From Labilibaculum sp. (GTDB lineage Bacteria; Bacteroidota; Bacteroidia; Bacteroidales; Marinifilaceae): a DNA stretch of 64,000 bases. The notes beneath the pieces were generated by a model that worked only from the letters and a program-made list of their open reading frames with translations, ran no database searches and was not told the origin of the DNA. A program made the position numbers and the translations under genes. Shown here one piece after another: positions 8,384 to 18,216 of this stretch; the stretch's first letter is position 1; the number at the start of each line of letters is the position of its first letter. The stretch spans positions 4,906,070 to 4,970,069 of the forward strand of contig NZ_OY761461.1 of the NCBI RefSeq assembly GCF_963664555.1. Reading direction: 5' to 3'.

Positions 8384-9175
8384 TTATTGGTTTCTTAATT
8401 TCTTAACTGTTTGCATAAATATTTTCAACCGCTCATCAGAAATGTCATTCTCCCAATATCCATCTTTCTTAAAATGCGAACCAACAATAAAAGCAGAAGC
8501 ATAATCCCAATACTCCGAAAGATTCTCTGCAGTAATACCAGATCCAATTAATACAGGAATGTGAATTTTATCCTTTAAGCTTTTTAACTCGTGCAAATAA
8601 ACAGCTCTGCCTGTTGAAGAGCCTGTAACAATTACACCATCACTTAGAAAAAATTCGGCAGTCTCCGCTGTTTCATCAATATCCACATCGGCAGTAATGG
8701 CATGCGAGCTGTGCTTCTTTTTAATATCGGTAAACACAAGAACATTTTCTGCTCCAATTGCTTTTCGATACCGCATCAACTCCCCGGCACAAGAATCGAT
8801 ATAACCCTCGTCGGCAACATGCCCAAATACAAAACCCTCGGCACGGATAAATTGAAAATTTGCAGCTTTTGCTACGGCCAGAGCTTCTTTATTGGCTCCT
8901 GCCAGAATCTGAATTCCCAAAGGCAATTTTACAGCATCACGTAACGATTTTGCAACAACTGCCATAGAGGCGGTTATTTCCGGTCCAACAGATCCTTTTA
9001 AATACGGAACGTCGTGCATGTTCTCAATCATGATGGCATCCAAGCCGGCCTCCTCGTATTGCTTAGCCTCTAACACAGCAATTTCACAAATCTTTGCCAA
9101 GGAATATTTATTCTTCGGCGTTCCAGGCAATGCCTGAACATGCACCATTCCGATGATCGACTTATTAAGCTTCAT
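8384..9175 (-). CDS. BtpA/SgcQ-family TIM-barrel protein
   Basis: A 263-residue protein of the BtpA family. Visible family blocks are IIGMVHVQALPGTP at the N-terminus, EAKQYEEAGLDAIMIENMHDVPY (residues ~36-58), LGIQILAGANKEALAVA, FIRAEGFVFGHVADEG, VIVTGSSTGRAV and PVLIGSGITAENL. BtpA was named from cyanobacterial photosystem I stability, but most members are uncharacterised barrel enzymes (SgcQ in sugar operons). It is alone here, convergent with frr, so no pathway can be assigned. Confidence 0.85.
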   Translation of the reverse strand: MKLNKSIIGMVHVQALPGTPKNKYSLAKICEIAVLEAKQYEEAGLDAIMIENMHDVPYLKGSVGPEITASMAVVAKSLRDAVKLPLGIQILAGANKEALAVAKAANFQFIRAEGFVFGHVADEGYIDSCAGELMRYRKAIGAENVLVFTDIKKKHSSHAITADVDIDETAETAEFFLSDGVIVTGSSTGRAVYLHELKSLKDKIHIPVLIGSGITAENLSEYWDYASAFIVGSHFKKDGYWENDISDERLKIFMQTVKKLRNQ

Positions 9176-9228
9176 ATTTTAAGGATTTGAGATATCAAAA
9201 TTAAGATATGAGATCATTAAAACATTAT

Positions 9229-10239
9229 TTAGTTACTTTCTAGAATCTTAAACAACTCATCCAATTTTGGGGTGAGAATGATCTCAGTTCTACGATTTTT
9301 ACTACGACCTTCGGCGGTTGCATTAGTACCAATCGGCACGTATTTACTTCTACCCGCAACGGTAAGTCTTTCTGCATCAATTCCAGCATTTAAAATCAGT
9401 ATCCTAACAATCGATGTTGCTCTTTTCACACTTAAATCCCAATTGTCTTTTAGCTCACCGATACCCTTGTAAGGAACATTATCGGTATGACCTTCAATCA
9501 TTACATTAATATCTTTGTTTTGGGCCAATACACCCGCTAAATGTCCTAATGCATCCACTCCTCTTTGATCCACCTGATAACTTCCCGACTTAAAAAGGAG
9601 CTTTTCATCCATGGAAACATAAACCTTTCCATTTTTAGTGGTGATCGACAAACCATTGCCTTCAAATCCGGTAAGGGCATTCATCACCTTTTGCTTTAAT
9701 GCCTTAACGGCCTCATCTTTTCTATTTAAAGCCGATTCCAATTCCTGCAAACGCTTATCTCTCCGATTCAATTCAGCCTGTAAGGCATCCAGAGTTCGTT
9801 TGCGGGCATCCATTTCTTTTTCCAAAGAAAGAACTTCATCTTCACGCAGCCTTAATTCATTCTGAGCTTTTTTAATCTGACCTAATAAAGCTTTAGTTTC
9901 CTTTTCGTTGCCTGCCTGCATTCCTGCCAATTGATTAAGCAAATCCTGATTGCTCTTTTCTATTCTGCTCAATCGTTCCCGTGCAGATTGAAGGCGTCGC
10001 GATATTTGCAGCGTATCGGCAACAATGTTTTTATATTTTTCATCTAAAACCTCAAGCTTTCCACTCAATTCGTTGTTTGACTCACTTAGCTTAAGATTTT
10101 TTTCCTTTTCCATCTCCAATTCATCCTGACAATTTTGTTGTTTAAATTGAAGTTCTTGAAATTGTCTTGTAGGAACACAAGAAAAACATAGAAAAACTGA
10201 TACTAAAATAAATACCAGCGGGCTCGTTTTTTTGAACAT
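9229..10239 (-). CDS. OmpA-family lipoprotein with coiled coil
   Basis: A 336-residue envelope protein. The signal sequence ends in a lipobox (LCFSC, Cys21), so it should be lipid-anchored. Residues ~25-190 are a long heptad coiled coil rich in E, K, L and Q. The C-terminal ~130 residues are an OmpA peptidoglycan-binding domain with GHTDNVPYKG, LSVKRATSIVRIL and GRSKNRRTEIILTP. It probably tethers the outer membrane to peptidoglycan. It is divergent from dxs across a 385-bp spacer. Confidence 0.9.
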   Translation of the reverse strand: MFKKTSPLVFILVSVFLCFSCVPTRQFQELQFKQQNCQDELEMEKEKNLKLSESNNELSGKLEVLDEKYKNIVADTLQISRRLQSARERLSRIEKSNQDLLNQLAGMQAGNEKETKALLGQIKKAQNELRLREDEVLSLEKEMDARKRTLDALQAELNRRDKRLQELESALNRKDEAVKALKQKVMNALTGFEGNGLSITTKNGKVYVSMDEKLLFKSGSYQVDQRGVDALGHLAGVLAQNKDINVMIEGHTDNVPYKGIGELKDNWDLSVKRATSIVRILILNAGIDAERLTVAGRSKYVPIGTNATAEGRSKNRRTEIILTPKLDELFKILESN

Positions 10240-10624
10240 GTTTATTATTATTTATTTCCTTTACTACGAACTAATACCACTTATTAATCATTCTTATTAT
10301 CTAATCTAATTATAAAGTATTCAGATTCTCTTTTTTCGGGAGCACCTAAGACTCTATATCTGACATCCGTTATTTACTAAAAAAAATTCTACAAAACAGA
10401 ACATTACCTAAAGACAGATGCAATCCGTTACAAAAAAAGCACAAACAAATATAAGAATCTGACACGGTATCGTCATCACTAAATGAAAGAATACTTTCGT
10501 TTTTATTACTATCTTCGTGCATAATTTTTCTTCCGGAATGATCTGTTTATCTAAGATCAATTTAAAAAAGTGATTGATAAACAAATTCTTATTCTGTTAA
10601 ACGATAAAAAGGGGGATTTCGTAC
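10240..10624. other. 385-bp divergent spacer between the OmpA lipoprotein gene and dxs
   Basis: AT-rich, with no ORF or RNA gene seen. A bottom-strand TATATTTG (10446-10453) fits the TAnnTTTG -7 box for the lipoprotein gene. A purine-rich AAAAGGGGGA (10605-10614) is a strong ribosome-binding site for dxs. Confidence 0.4.
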
Positions 10625-12538
10625 ATGGCCAAGTCTGAAAAAAAAATTTTAGATAAAATCAATATTCCATCCGATCTGAAAAAGGTATCAGAAGACGACC
10701 TTATTCAGGTTTGTGAAGAATTGCGCCAAGAAATTATTGAAGAAGTTTCGTGTAATCCAGGGCATTTTGGTGCCAGTTTGGGTGTGGTGGAACTTACCGT
10801 TGCCCTTCACTATGTGCTAAATACTCCCTACGACAACCTGATTTGGGATGTTGGTCATCAGGCATACGGACATAAAATTCTTACAGGAAGAAAAGATGTT
10901 TTTCATACCAACAGAAAATACAAAGGGATAAGTGGTTTCCCTAACAGAAACGAAAGTGAATACGATGCGTTTACTGTTGGACACTCCTCGACGTCGATTT
11001 CTGCAGCATTGGGAATGGCCACTGCCGCGCATTTAAATGGAGAGACCGATCGAAAAACAGTTGCCGTAATTGGTGATGGGTCGATGACTGCCGGTTTGGC
11101 CTTTGAAGGATTGAACAATGCTGCGAATAACAATGCTGACTTATTGGTGATTCTGAATGATAACAATATGGCAATTGACCCAAATGTTGGTGGTTTAAAT
11201 AACTATTTGCTTGATATCACCACTTCTCAAACCTATAATAAAGTAAAGAATGATGTTTGGCGGTTTTTAGGGAAATTAAACCGGTTAAATCCAAATACTC
11301 AAAAAATATTTCAGAAAGTAGAACATGGAATCAAAACCATTCTGCTAAAACAGAGTAACATTTTTGAAGCTTTTAACTTCAGGTATTTTGGACCTGTTGA
11401 TGGACATGATGTAAATCATATGGTGAAAGTTTTAAGTGATTTGCAAAAAATTTCCGGACCAAAGCTTCTGCATGTTATTACGCAAAAAGGAAAGGGTTTT
11501 AAACTGGCAGAACAAGACCAGACCTACTGGCATGCACCAGGAATGTTTGACAAAGTAACAGGTGAAATTTTACAAACTGAATCCAAGAGTCCGCAAGCAC
11601 CAAAATTTCAAGAAGTTTTTGGCAATACCTTAGTTGAACTAGCCGAAATGAATGATAAAATTGTTGGAATCACTCCTGCAATGCCAACCGGCAGTTCATT
11701 AAATATCATGATGGAAAAAATGCCTGATCGGGCATTTGATGTGGGAATTGCAGAGCAGCATGCAGTTACTTTCTCTGGGGGACTGGCGGCAAAAGGAAAA
11801 TTACCTTTTTGTGCTATCTACTCATCATTTATGCAAAGAGCTTACGATCAGGTAATTCATGATGTAGCCCTGCAAAATGTAAATGTTGTATTTTGCCTGG
11901 ATCGTGGCGGTGTTGTTGGTGCCGATGGTGCAACTCATCATGGCGTTTACGACCTGGCCTTCTTCCGGTGCATTCCAAATATGACTATTGCGTCTCCTCT
12001 TGATGCGATTGAGTTGAGAAATTTGATGTTTACTGCCCAACAAGAAAATATGGGTCCTTTTTCTATTCGTTACCCTCGAGGTAAGGGTCGTATTCTTGAT
12101 TGGCAAAAACCTTTTGAGATTCTTCCTGTTGGCAAAGGCCAAAAACTAAAAGACGGAAAAGATCTTGCAATTCTATCGATTGGAGCTATTGGCGTGGAAG
12201 CTGTGGATGCCATTGAAGAACTGGAAAAAGACGGCTACTCGATTGCTCATTACGACATGAGATATCTGAAACCTATTGATACCGAATTACTGCATGAGGT
12301 TCTTGGAAAACACGATCAGGTTATCACTCTTGAAGATGGGTGTATTATTGGCGGATTAGGTTCTGCAGTCATCGAGTTTGTAAATGATAACCATTACCGG
12401 GCCAGGGTAAAACGCTTGGGTGTACCCGATAAGTGGATAGAACAAGGAACTCAACAGGAATTGTATCGGGAATGTGGATACGACAAATTGGGAATCATCA
12501 AATCGTCAATTGCAATTTTAACCAAAACTGAAGACTAA
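10625..12538 (+). CDS. dxs: 1-deoxy-D-xylulose-5-phosphate synthase
   Basis: A 637-residue thiamine-diphosphate enzyme that condenses pyruvate and glyceraldehyde-3-phosphate, the first step of the MEP isoprenoid pathway. Seen: HFGASLGVVELTVALHYV near residues 46-63, the TPP-binding VIGDGSMTAGLAFEGLNNA (~149-167) with its NDNNMAI end, the pyrimidine-domain DVGIAEQHAVTFSGGLA, and DRGGVVGADGATHHG. Full length. It stands alone with a strong ribosome-binding site and overlaps the end of the convergent small gene by 4 bp. Confidence 0.97.
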   Translation: MAKSEKKILDKINIPSDLKKVSEDDLIQVCEELRQEIIEEVSCNPGHFGASLGVVELTVALHYVLNTPYDNLIWDVGHQAYGHKILTGRKDVFHTNRKYKGISGFPNRNESEYDAFTVGHSSTSISAALGMATAAHLNGETDRKTVAVIGDGSMTAGLAFEGLNNAANNNADLLVILNDNNMAIDPNVGGLNNYLLDITTSQTYNKVKNDVWRFLGKLNRLNPNTQKIFQKVEHGIKTILLKQSNIFEAFNFRYFGPVDGHDVNHMVKVLSDLQKISGPKLLHVITQKGKGFKLAEQDQTYWHAPGMFDKVTGEILQTESKSPQAPKFQEVFGNTLVELAEMNDKIVGITPAMPTGSSLNIMMEKMPDRAFDVGIAEQHAVTFSGGLAAKGKLPFCAIYSSFMQRAYDQVIHDVALQNVNVVFCLDRGGVVGADGATHHGVYDLAFFRCIPNMTIASPLDAIELRNLMFTAQQENMGPFSIRYPRGKGRILDWQKPFEILPVGKGQKLKDGKDLAILSIGAIGVEAVDAIEELEKDGYSIAHYDMRYLKPIDTELLHEVLGKHDQVITLEDGCIIGGLGSAVIEFVNDNHYRARVKRLGVPDKWIEQGTQQELYRECGYDKLGIIKSSIAILTKTED

Positions 12539-12804
12539 GGATTATCTCTATACCCATCAGAATAGGGATCAAGTCCTTCAAAATCTCCTGTAAAAGAATC
12601 AATTCGGGTCTGAAGTTCCTGATTCATTTTAATTAAATAGATGGTATCTTCAGTATGCAGCTCCACAACATTTATTTTATCACCATTTGGTTTGGTAATG
12701 CTTATCAAATCATCTTCATAAATTCCATCGGGAAAGGTTTTTATCAAATGTTGAATTAACTCAACGCCAATGCTTTTAAAGTCCTTAATTACTCTTTTCA
12801 TCAC
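12535..12804 (-). CDS. Small conserved-looking hypothetical protein
   Basis: I choose Met at 12804 (MKRVIKDFKS), giving 89 residues; an upstream Met at 12828 would add eight residues unlike a coding start. The protein is soluble and mixed-charge, with LIKTFPDGIYEDDLISI and a VVELHTEDTIYLIKMNQ stretch, then an acidic C-terminus. No known domain recognised. It overlaps the convergent dxs stop by 4 bp, which argues for tight packing of real genes. Function unknown. Confidence 0.55.
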   Translation of the reverse strand: MMKRVIKDFKSIGVELIQHLIKTFPDGIYEDDLISITKPNGDKINVVELHTEDTIYLIKMNQELQTRIDSFTGDFEGLDPYSDGYRDNP

Positions 12805-12828
12805 ACACTGATTAATAATCGATATCAA

Positions 12829-13144
12829 TCTTTTTCACATTCCCCTAAAACTGGTCCGGGCAAATAAGAGTTTCAATCAGAATCATTCCCTCTTTTATTA
12901 CTGATTTCAATTTAAGGAATTTAAGAGAATGAAAAAAAATATTCTCCGGAAAGAAGTCTATTTATATTTCAAATTTAATGGTGCAAAATTGTAAATGAGA
13001 ACGAAATCAAGCTTCCCGAAACATCTTAGGCAGCACATAAATCGTTTTCGCTCAAATAAAAGTGAATTCTATACCCCAGTACCAGCATTCCTAAATATTA
13101 AAAACCTAGTTTTGCCGACTTATTCAAAATTTTGATGATAACAT
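12829..13144. other. 316-bp intergenic region before the SulP gene
   Basis: No gene or repeat seen. TAGTTTTG at 13107-13114 fits the -7 box for the SulP gene, 31 bp before its start. No convincing -33 box. Confidence 0.35.
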
Positions 13145-14797
13145 ATGGTAGATTTTTTCAGAAAGAAAGCAGCAAATTCAAAAGATGATATATTATCCGG
13201 ATTAACCGTAGCTCTTGCGTTGGTACCAGAAGCGGTTGCTTTTGCCTTTGTGGCTGGTGTTGATCCGTTAGTTGGGCTTTACGCTGCCTTTATGGTTGGT
13301 TTAATTACTTCTGTTTTTGGTGGTCGCCCGGGAATGATATCCGGAGCTACCGGAGCCATGGCAGTTGTTTTAGTCAGCCTTGTAAAAGAAGGAAATGATC
13401 TGGGAATGGCAATGGCTAATCCTGTTCAGGATATGGGTTTGAACTATTTGTTCGCAACAATAATTCTGGCAGGTGTTCTTCAATTTTTAGCCGGTGTTTT
13501 CAAGTTTGGTAAATTCATCAGACTCATTCCCCACCCTGTTATGATGGGGTTTGTAAATGGTTTGGCCATTGTTATTTTCATGTCGCAGCTAGGGATGTTT
13601 CCACAGGTAATTAATTGGAATGCTATTTCTTTCTCAGACTACACCCTACATATAAACCGTGAAACTTTTTGGGCAGCAGATAAAGTTCTATATACGATGG
13701 TTGGTTTGGTTATTCTCACCATGAGTATCATGTATCTTCTTCCTAAGATTACAAGTAAAATACCTGCAGCTCTTGTTGCAATTTTAACTGTATCGGCCAT
13801 TGTAATATTTGGGAATCTTGATGTCAGCACTGTTGGATCATTTATTAGAGATGGCGGCGGTACTGGTCTTAAAGGTGGTTTGCCTTCTTTCCAGAGTCAA
13901 TTGTTTGTAATGGTTCCTTTCAACTGGACTACCGTTGCCTTTATTCTTCCTTATGCGGTAATTTTAGCTGCCATTGGTCTTATTGAGTCGCTAATGACTT
14001 TGAATTTACTGGACGAAATTACCAATAGCCGTGGAAACGGAAACCGCGAATGTATGGCTCAGGGGGCAGCCAATATCGTTACCGGATTTTTTGGTGGTAT
14101 GGGCGGATGTGCCATGATTGGTCAATCGCTGATTAATGTAAAATCGGGCGGACGAGGAAGACTATCGGGTATTATTGCTGCATCTACCTTATTGATATTT
14201 ATTCTTTTTGCCTCTCCTTATATCGAAATGGTGCCAATCGCTGCACTTGTGGGAGTAATGTTTATGGTGGTTATCGGAACATTTGCCTGGTCAACCTTTA
14301 ATGTATTACTTAAAATACCAAAAGCCGATGCCTTTGTATTGATTCTTGTATCCGGCCTAACTGTTATCTTCGATCTTGCCATTGCAGTACTGGTTGGTGT
14401 TATCGTAAGTGCTCTTGCTTTTTCCTGGGAAAATGCCCGTAGAATCCGTGCAAGAAGATCATTTCGGGAAGATGGTACTAAAATATATGAAATTTGGGGT
14501 CCTTTATTTTTTGGTTCCATTACCACTTTCAATAACAAATTTGATGTCGAAAATGATCCTGAATCGGTAGAAATTGATTTTATCGAATCACGTGTAACCG
14601 ACCATTCGGGAATTGAAGCAATCAGTAATTTGGTTCAGAAGTATGAAAATGCCGGAAAAACCATTAAATTGAAACACTTAAGTGATGACTGTATTACTTT
14701 ACTGCAACGTGCCGATGATCACTTTAGAACCGTTATTTTGAGAGATATTGATGATCCGAGATACTATGTTGTTACTGATAAAGCGAAAATTGGATAA
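13145..14797 (+). CDS. SulP-family inorganic anion transporter with STAS domain
   Basis: A 550-residue inner-membrane transporter of the SLC26/SulP family, moving sulfate, bicarbonate or similar anions. The N-terminus has the family motif LSGLTVALALVPEAVAFAFVAGVDPLVGLYAAF (residues 18-50). About ten to twelve hydrophobic helices follow to residue ~430. A cytoplasmic STAS domain occupies ~440-540 (IYEIWGPLFFGSITTFNNKF, then DFIESRVTDHSGIEAISNLV). Substrate cannot be read from sequence. A terminator follows at 14815. Confidence 0.93.
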   Translation: MVDFFRKKAANSKDDILSGLTVALALVPEAVAFAFVAGVDPLVGLYAAFMVGLITSVFGGRPGMISGATGAMAVVLVSLVKEGNDLGMAMANPVQDMGLNYLFATIILAGVLQFLAGVFKFGKFIRLIPHPVMMGFVNGLAIVIFMSQLGMFPQVINWNAISFSDYTLHINRETFWAADKVLYTMVGLVILTMSIMYLLPKITSKIPAALVAILTVSAIVIFGNLDVSTVGSFIRDGGGTGLKGGLPSFQSQLFVMVPFNWTTVAFILPYAVILAAIGLIESLMTLNLLDEITNSRGNGNRECMAQGAANIVTGFFGGMGGCAMIGQSLINVKSGGRGRLSGIIAASTLLIFILFASPYIEMVPIAALVGVMFMVVIGTFAWSTFNVLLKIPKADAFVLILVSGLTVIFDLAIAVLVGVIVSALAFSWENARRIRARRSFREDGTKIYEIWGPLFFGSITTFNNKFDVENDPESVEIDFIESRVTDHSGIEAISNLVQKYENAGKTIKLKHLSDDCITLLQRADDHFRTVILRDIDDPRYYVVTDKAKIG

Positions 14798-14814
14798 GCT
14801 CAGAAGATATTTGT

Positions 14815-14844
14815 AATGGAAATTCGTTTCCATTGCTTTTTTTT
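14815..14844 (+). terminator. Terminator of the SulP gene
   Basis: AATGGAAA (14815-14822), TTCG tetraloop, TTTCCATT (14827-14834), then GC and eight T. A second GC-rich hairpin (CACCTCC...GGAGGTG, 14845-14871) follows. Confidence 0.9.
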
Positions 14845-14880
14845 CACCTCCTTCCCATGTGGGAGGAGGTGTTTTGCATA

Positions 14881-14911
14881 AAAAAGGGCTTGAATTTTCA
14901 TCCAAGCCCAC
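14881..14911 (-). terminator. Terminator of the C1 peptidase gene
   Basis: On the minus strand GGGCTTG pairs with CAAGCCC across a 9-13 nt loop and ends in TTTTTT. Confidence 0.85.
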
Positions 14912-14930
14912 TTCATTTAGTATTTGGATT

Positions 14931-16127
14931 TTATTTCAATCCCAGTTTCTTGGCAATCTCGGCAGGAATCGCATCTTTATGCAATAGCAAACCAACGGTT
15001 TTGTACTGTACAAATGCCTTCGATGCATAAAAATATCCATCGTAAGGATTGTTGTCGGTTCCCCAAGAGTTTTTAATCAGGTAATACTTGCTGCCATTCT
15101 GATCTTTCGCAATACCTACCATGTGCATCAAATGATCTTCGGTCGATTCGTAATTATCAAACGCAATTTGACGCATTTCTTGTGTTATTTCTTTTTCTTT
15201 CACAGGATATTCTGTTCCGTATGCCGCTTTCTGATCCTTGCTCATTTTCTCCCATTTCGAAATTTCCGCATTATCCATGCTTTTTTCTTCGGTTTCGGGA
15301 ACTACAGCCACACCTTTACGATATGCAAATCCATCTTCACTAACATCGCTTCCCCAGGCAAGACTGTATCCATTCTCAATGGCATTATCAACAACCTGCA
15401 TCATTTCATCCATTGGTAAATTGTACACCTCTCCCAACGACCAGTTATCCGGTCCTTCGAAAATAAAGCTTTCGTAAAACGGATGATGTGTATAGGAAGT
15501 AATTGTTACGTAATCGTCCATATTAAGGCCTTGTTCCTTTGCGAAAGACTTTGGTGTGTATTCTTTAGTATTGTACGTAAAAGTCTCTGGTATCTCACCT
15601 AAGTAAACATCCAGAATCCCATCAAATCCTCTCATCCAAACCGGAGTAATTTTTTTGTTCTTGTTTTTCACCACAGCATCAACATAGGCTTTCAAAACCT
15701 CATCCATTTCGCCGTGCACCGGCATTGTTTCATCAAAGGTATTTCCTGAATAAGCTTCCTGCGGAATCAAACCAAAATCCTTTACAACGTTCAAAGCATC
15801 CCAGCCTTCTGCTCCGGCAGAGAAACTTTTCATCCCGTGAAAACGGACATAATCCTTGGCACGTAAATGATAGTTACGGTTCACAATAAACATCTCCGAA
15901 AAATCCACTTCCTCTTTTCCCAATCGAATAATTTCCGATTCCAAAAATGAAATGCTTGCAAAAGACCAGCAAGTTCCGGAACGGTACTGATTTTTCACCG
16001 GACTTGTCTTCAACTGTTTTTCGATGGTAAACTGATAACTTTTCTTTTCCTCTTCCTTCTTTTTTGCCAATGATGTCTGCAACAGACCAAATACAAGAAT
16101 GGCAGCAATTAAATATTTATTCTTCAT
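14931..16127 (-). CDS. Secreted papain-like (C1B) cysteine aminopeptidase
   Basis: The start is taken at 16127, where a signal peptide (MKNKYLIAAILVFGLLQTSLA) begins; longer reading would bury it. The mature ~377-residue protein is a bleomycin-hydrolase/PepC-type C1B peptidase. It has the Gln/Cys region VKNQYRSGTCWSFASISFLE (catalytic Cys), the His block EDHLMHMVGIAKD, and the Asn block YYLIKNSWGTD. A periplasmic role in peptide breakdown is inferred from the signal. It is divergent from the metallopeptidase-like gene at 16306, separated by 178 bp. Confidence 0.92.
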   Translation of the reverse strand: MKNKYLIAAILVFGLLQTSLAKKKEEEKKSYQFTIEKQLKTSPVKNQYRSGTCWSFASISFLESEIIRLGKEEVDFSEMFIVNRNYHLRAKDYVRFHGMKSFSAGAEGWDALNVVKDFGLIPQEAYSGNTFDETMPVHGEMDEVLKAYVDAVVKNKNKKITPVWMRGFDGILDVYLGEIPETFTYNTKEYTPKSFAKEQGLNMDDYVTITSYTHHPFYESFIFEGPDNWSLGEVYNLPMDEMMQVVDNAIENGYSLAWGSDVSEDGFAYRKGVAVVPETEEKSMDNAEISKWEKMSKDQKAAYGTEYPVKEKEITQEMRQIAFDNYESTEDHLMHMVGIAKDQNGSKYYLIKNSWGTDNNPYDGYFYASKAFVQYKTVGLLLHKDAIPAEIAKKLGLK

Positions 16128-16305
16128 TTTTATAATTGTTAGCTTGTTTAAGTTAATTAATGCAAGGTAAATCTTGATAAAACAATTCTTTGCCGTATTT
16201 TTGATTACTGACAGAAGATCTTGCAATGTAAAAAATAATTCTTCAATTTTATTGTTGAACAAATCAAAACCAAACAACATTTTCTAACTTAAATTACATA
16301 CTCAA

Positions 16306-17946
16306 ATGAAAAAAATTGCTTCAATTACATTGTTGCTGGCCTTGAGTTTAGGCTTTGTGGCTTGTAATGAAAAACCAACCAAACAAGCTGAGGTTTCTCC
16401 AATACAAAAATTAGTAGATCAGTACGCTGAATTTGAACTAACAACAGACATCAGTAAACTGACCGAAAACGAAAAACAAATGCTTCCAATTTTAATGGAC
16501 GCTGCTGATATTATGGAAGAGTTATTCTGGAAAGACGCAATTGGAGACAAAGCAGAATTTTTAGGAACGCTTACCGATCCTGCTGCCATTGCTTATTCAA
16601 AAATAAATTACGGCCCTTGGGATCGTCTAAACAATAACCTTCCTTTCATTGATGGATTTGGAGCAAAACCTAAAGGTGCAAACTTTTATCCAGGCGACAT
16701 GACTCCAGAAGAATTTGATGCCATCGAAGATGAATTGAAAACTGATTGGTACACAAAAATTGAGCGCGACGAAAATGGTGACCTTAAAGTGGTTCCCTAT
16801 CATATTGCGTATCAGGAACAAATTGAAAAAGCTGCTGATTTGTTACTAAAAGCCTCAGAATTAGCTGAAGATGCTGGTCTGAAAAAATATCTTGAGCTGC
16901 GTTCAACAGCTCTTTTAACAGATGATTACCTGGCTTCTGATTTGGCTTGGATGGATATGAAAACCAACACAATCGATTTTGTTGTTGGTCCTATCGAAAC
17001 ATACGAAGATGCCCTTTACGGATACAAAGCTTCGCACTCTGGTCAGATTTTGGTGAAAGACAAAGTCTGGAGCGAAAAATTGTCAAAATTCGCTTCTTTA
17101 CTACCTCGCCTGCAGGAGGGACTTCCTGTTCCTGCCGAGTACAAAGCAGAAAAAGCGAATGCTAATGCGGATATGAATGTTTATGACGTAATCTACTATG
17201 CGGGCGATTGCAATGCGGGCAGCAAGAACATTGCTATTAACCTGCCAAACGATCCTCGTGTTCACGCTCAAAAAGGATCAAGAAAATTGCAGTTGAAAAA
17301 TGCAATGAAAGCTAAATTCGATAAGATTCTAGTTCCTATTTCAGATTTATTAATGGACGAAAGTCAACGTAAAAACGTAACCTTTGATGCTTTCTTCGAA
17401 AATGTGATGTTTCACGAAGTGGCTCACGGTTTGGGTATTAAATACACTTTAAAAGATCAGGAAAGCGTACGTAAGGCATTAAAAGATACTTATACTTCTA
17501 TTGAAGAAGGAAAAGCAGATATTCTTGGTTTGTATATGATTACACAAATGGCTGAGTGGGGCGAACTGGATGCTGACAAGCTGATGGATAATTACGTTAC
17601 TTTTATGGCTGGCATTTTCCGATCGGTACGTTTTGGTGCTGCCAGTGCTCACGGAAAAGCAAATATGATCCGTTTCTATTTCTTCGAAGAACAAGGTGCC
17701 TTTACAAGAAATGCAGAAACAGGAACTTACAAAGTTGATTTTGGGAAAATGAAAGCCGCTATGAATGAATTGGGAAAACAAATTCTAATTGTTCAGGGCG
17801 ATGGAAACTATGAAGCTGCACAGCAAATGATTGCTGAAAGAGGCTTTATTCGTGAAGATCTTCAGAAAGATTTAGATCGTGTAAACAATGCCGGTATTCC
17901 AAAAGATGTTGTGTTTAAGCAAGGTGCTAAAGTATTGGGCCTGTAA
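16306..17946 (+). CDS. M49-like zinc metallopeptidase lipoprotein
   Basis: A 546-residue lipoprotein (lipobox GFVAC, Cys20) resembling Bacteroidota proteins related to dipeptidyl peptidase III (M49). It has the zinc motif HEVAHG (residues 370-375) and a downstream EEGKAD (400-405) equivalent to the family's EECRAD/E. Unlike true DPP III (HEXXGH), the motif is a plain HEXXH, and the spacing to the second motif is shorter. It faces the divergent secreted C1 peptidase, suggesting joint periplasmic peptide degradation. A terminator lies at 18001. Confidence 0.75.
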   Translation: MKKIASITLLLALSLGFVACNEKPTKQAEVSPIQKLVDQYAEFELTTDISKLTENEKQMLPILMDAADIMEELFWKDAIGDKAEFLGTLTDPAAIAYSKINYGPWDRLNNNLPFIDGFGAKPKGANFYPGDMTPEEFDAIEDELKTDWYTKIERDENGDLKVVPYHIAYQEQIEKAADLLLKASELAEDAGLKKYLELRSTALLTDDYLASDLAWMDMKTNTIDFVVGPIETYEDALYGYKASHSGQILVKDKVWSEKLSKFASLLPRLQEGLPVPAEYKAEKANANADMNVYDVIYYAGDCNAGSKNIAINLPNDPRVHAQKGSRKLQLKNAMKAKFDKILVPISDLLMDESQRKNVTFDAFFENVMFHEVAHGLGIKYTLKDQESVRKALKDTYTSIEEGKADILGLYMITQMAEWGELDADKLMDNYVTFMAGIFRSVRFGAASAHGKANMIRFYFFEEQGAFTRNAETGTYKVDFGKMKAAMNELGKQILIVQGDGNYEAAQQMIAERGFIREDLQKDLDRVNNAGIPKDVVFKQGAKVLGL

Positions 17947-18000
17947 ACAAATCAGAACCAGGAAATTAGTGCTGAAGCTATTTACAGCTAAAAAATAGAA

Positions 18001-18036
18001 AAAAGAGGCAGAATCAAAATTGATTTTGCCTCTTTT
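18001..18036 (+). terminator. Terminator of the M49-like gene
   Basis: AAAAGAGGCA (18001-18010) pairs with TGCCTCTTTT, with an inner AATCA/TGATT stem. The 3' side is T-rich. Confidence 0.8.
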
Positions 18037-18216
18037 GTTCCCTCTCAAAACACCTTCTGTAATCCCATTCCCCTTATTTCCTCCCTTTTGTAATTGTTAA
18101 AATATTAATCTAATTTAGCGACTAAAAGACCCCTTTGTCTTTTTCTGGATTTTGACTTCAATTATTAAGTATGGTTCAAGTCGAAATACAACAAGTACTA
18201 ATAATTCAGAATATTT

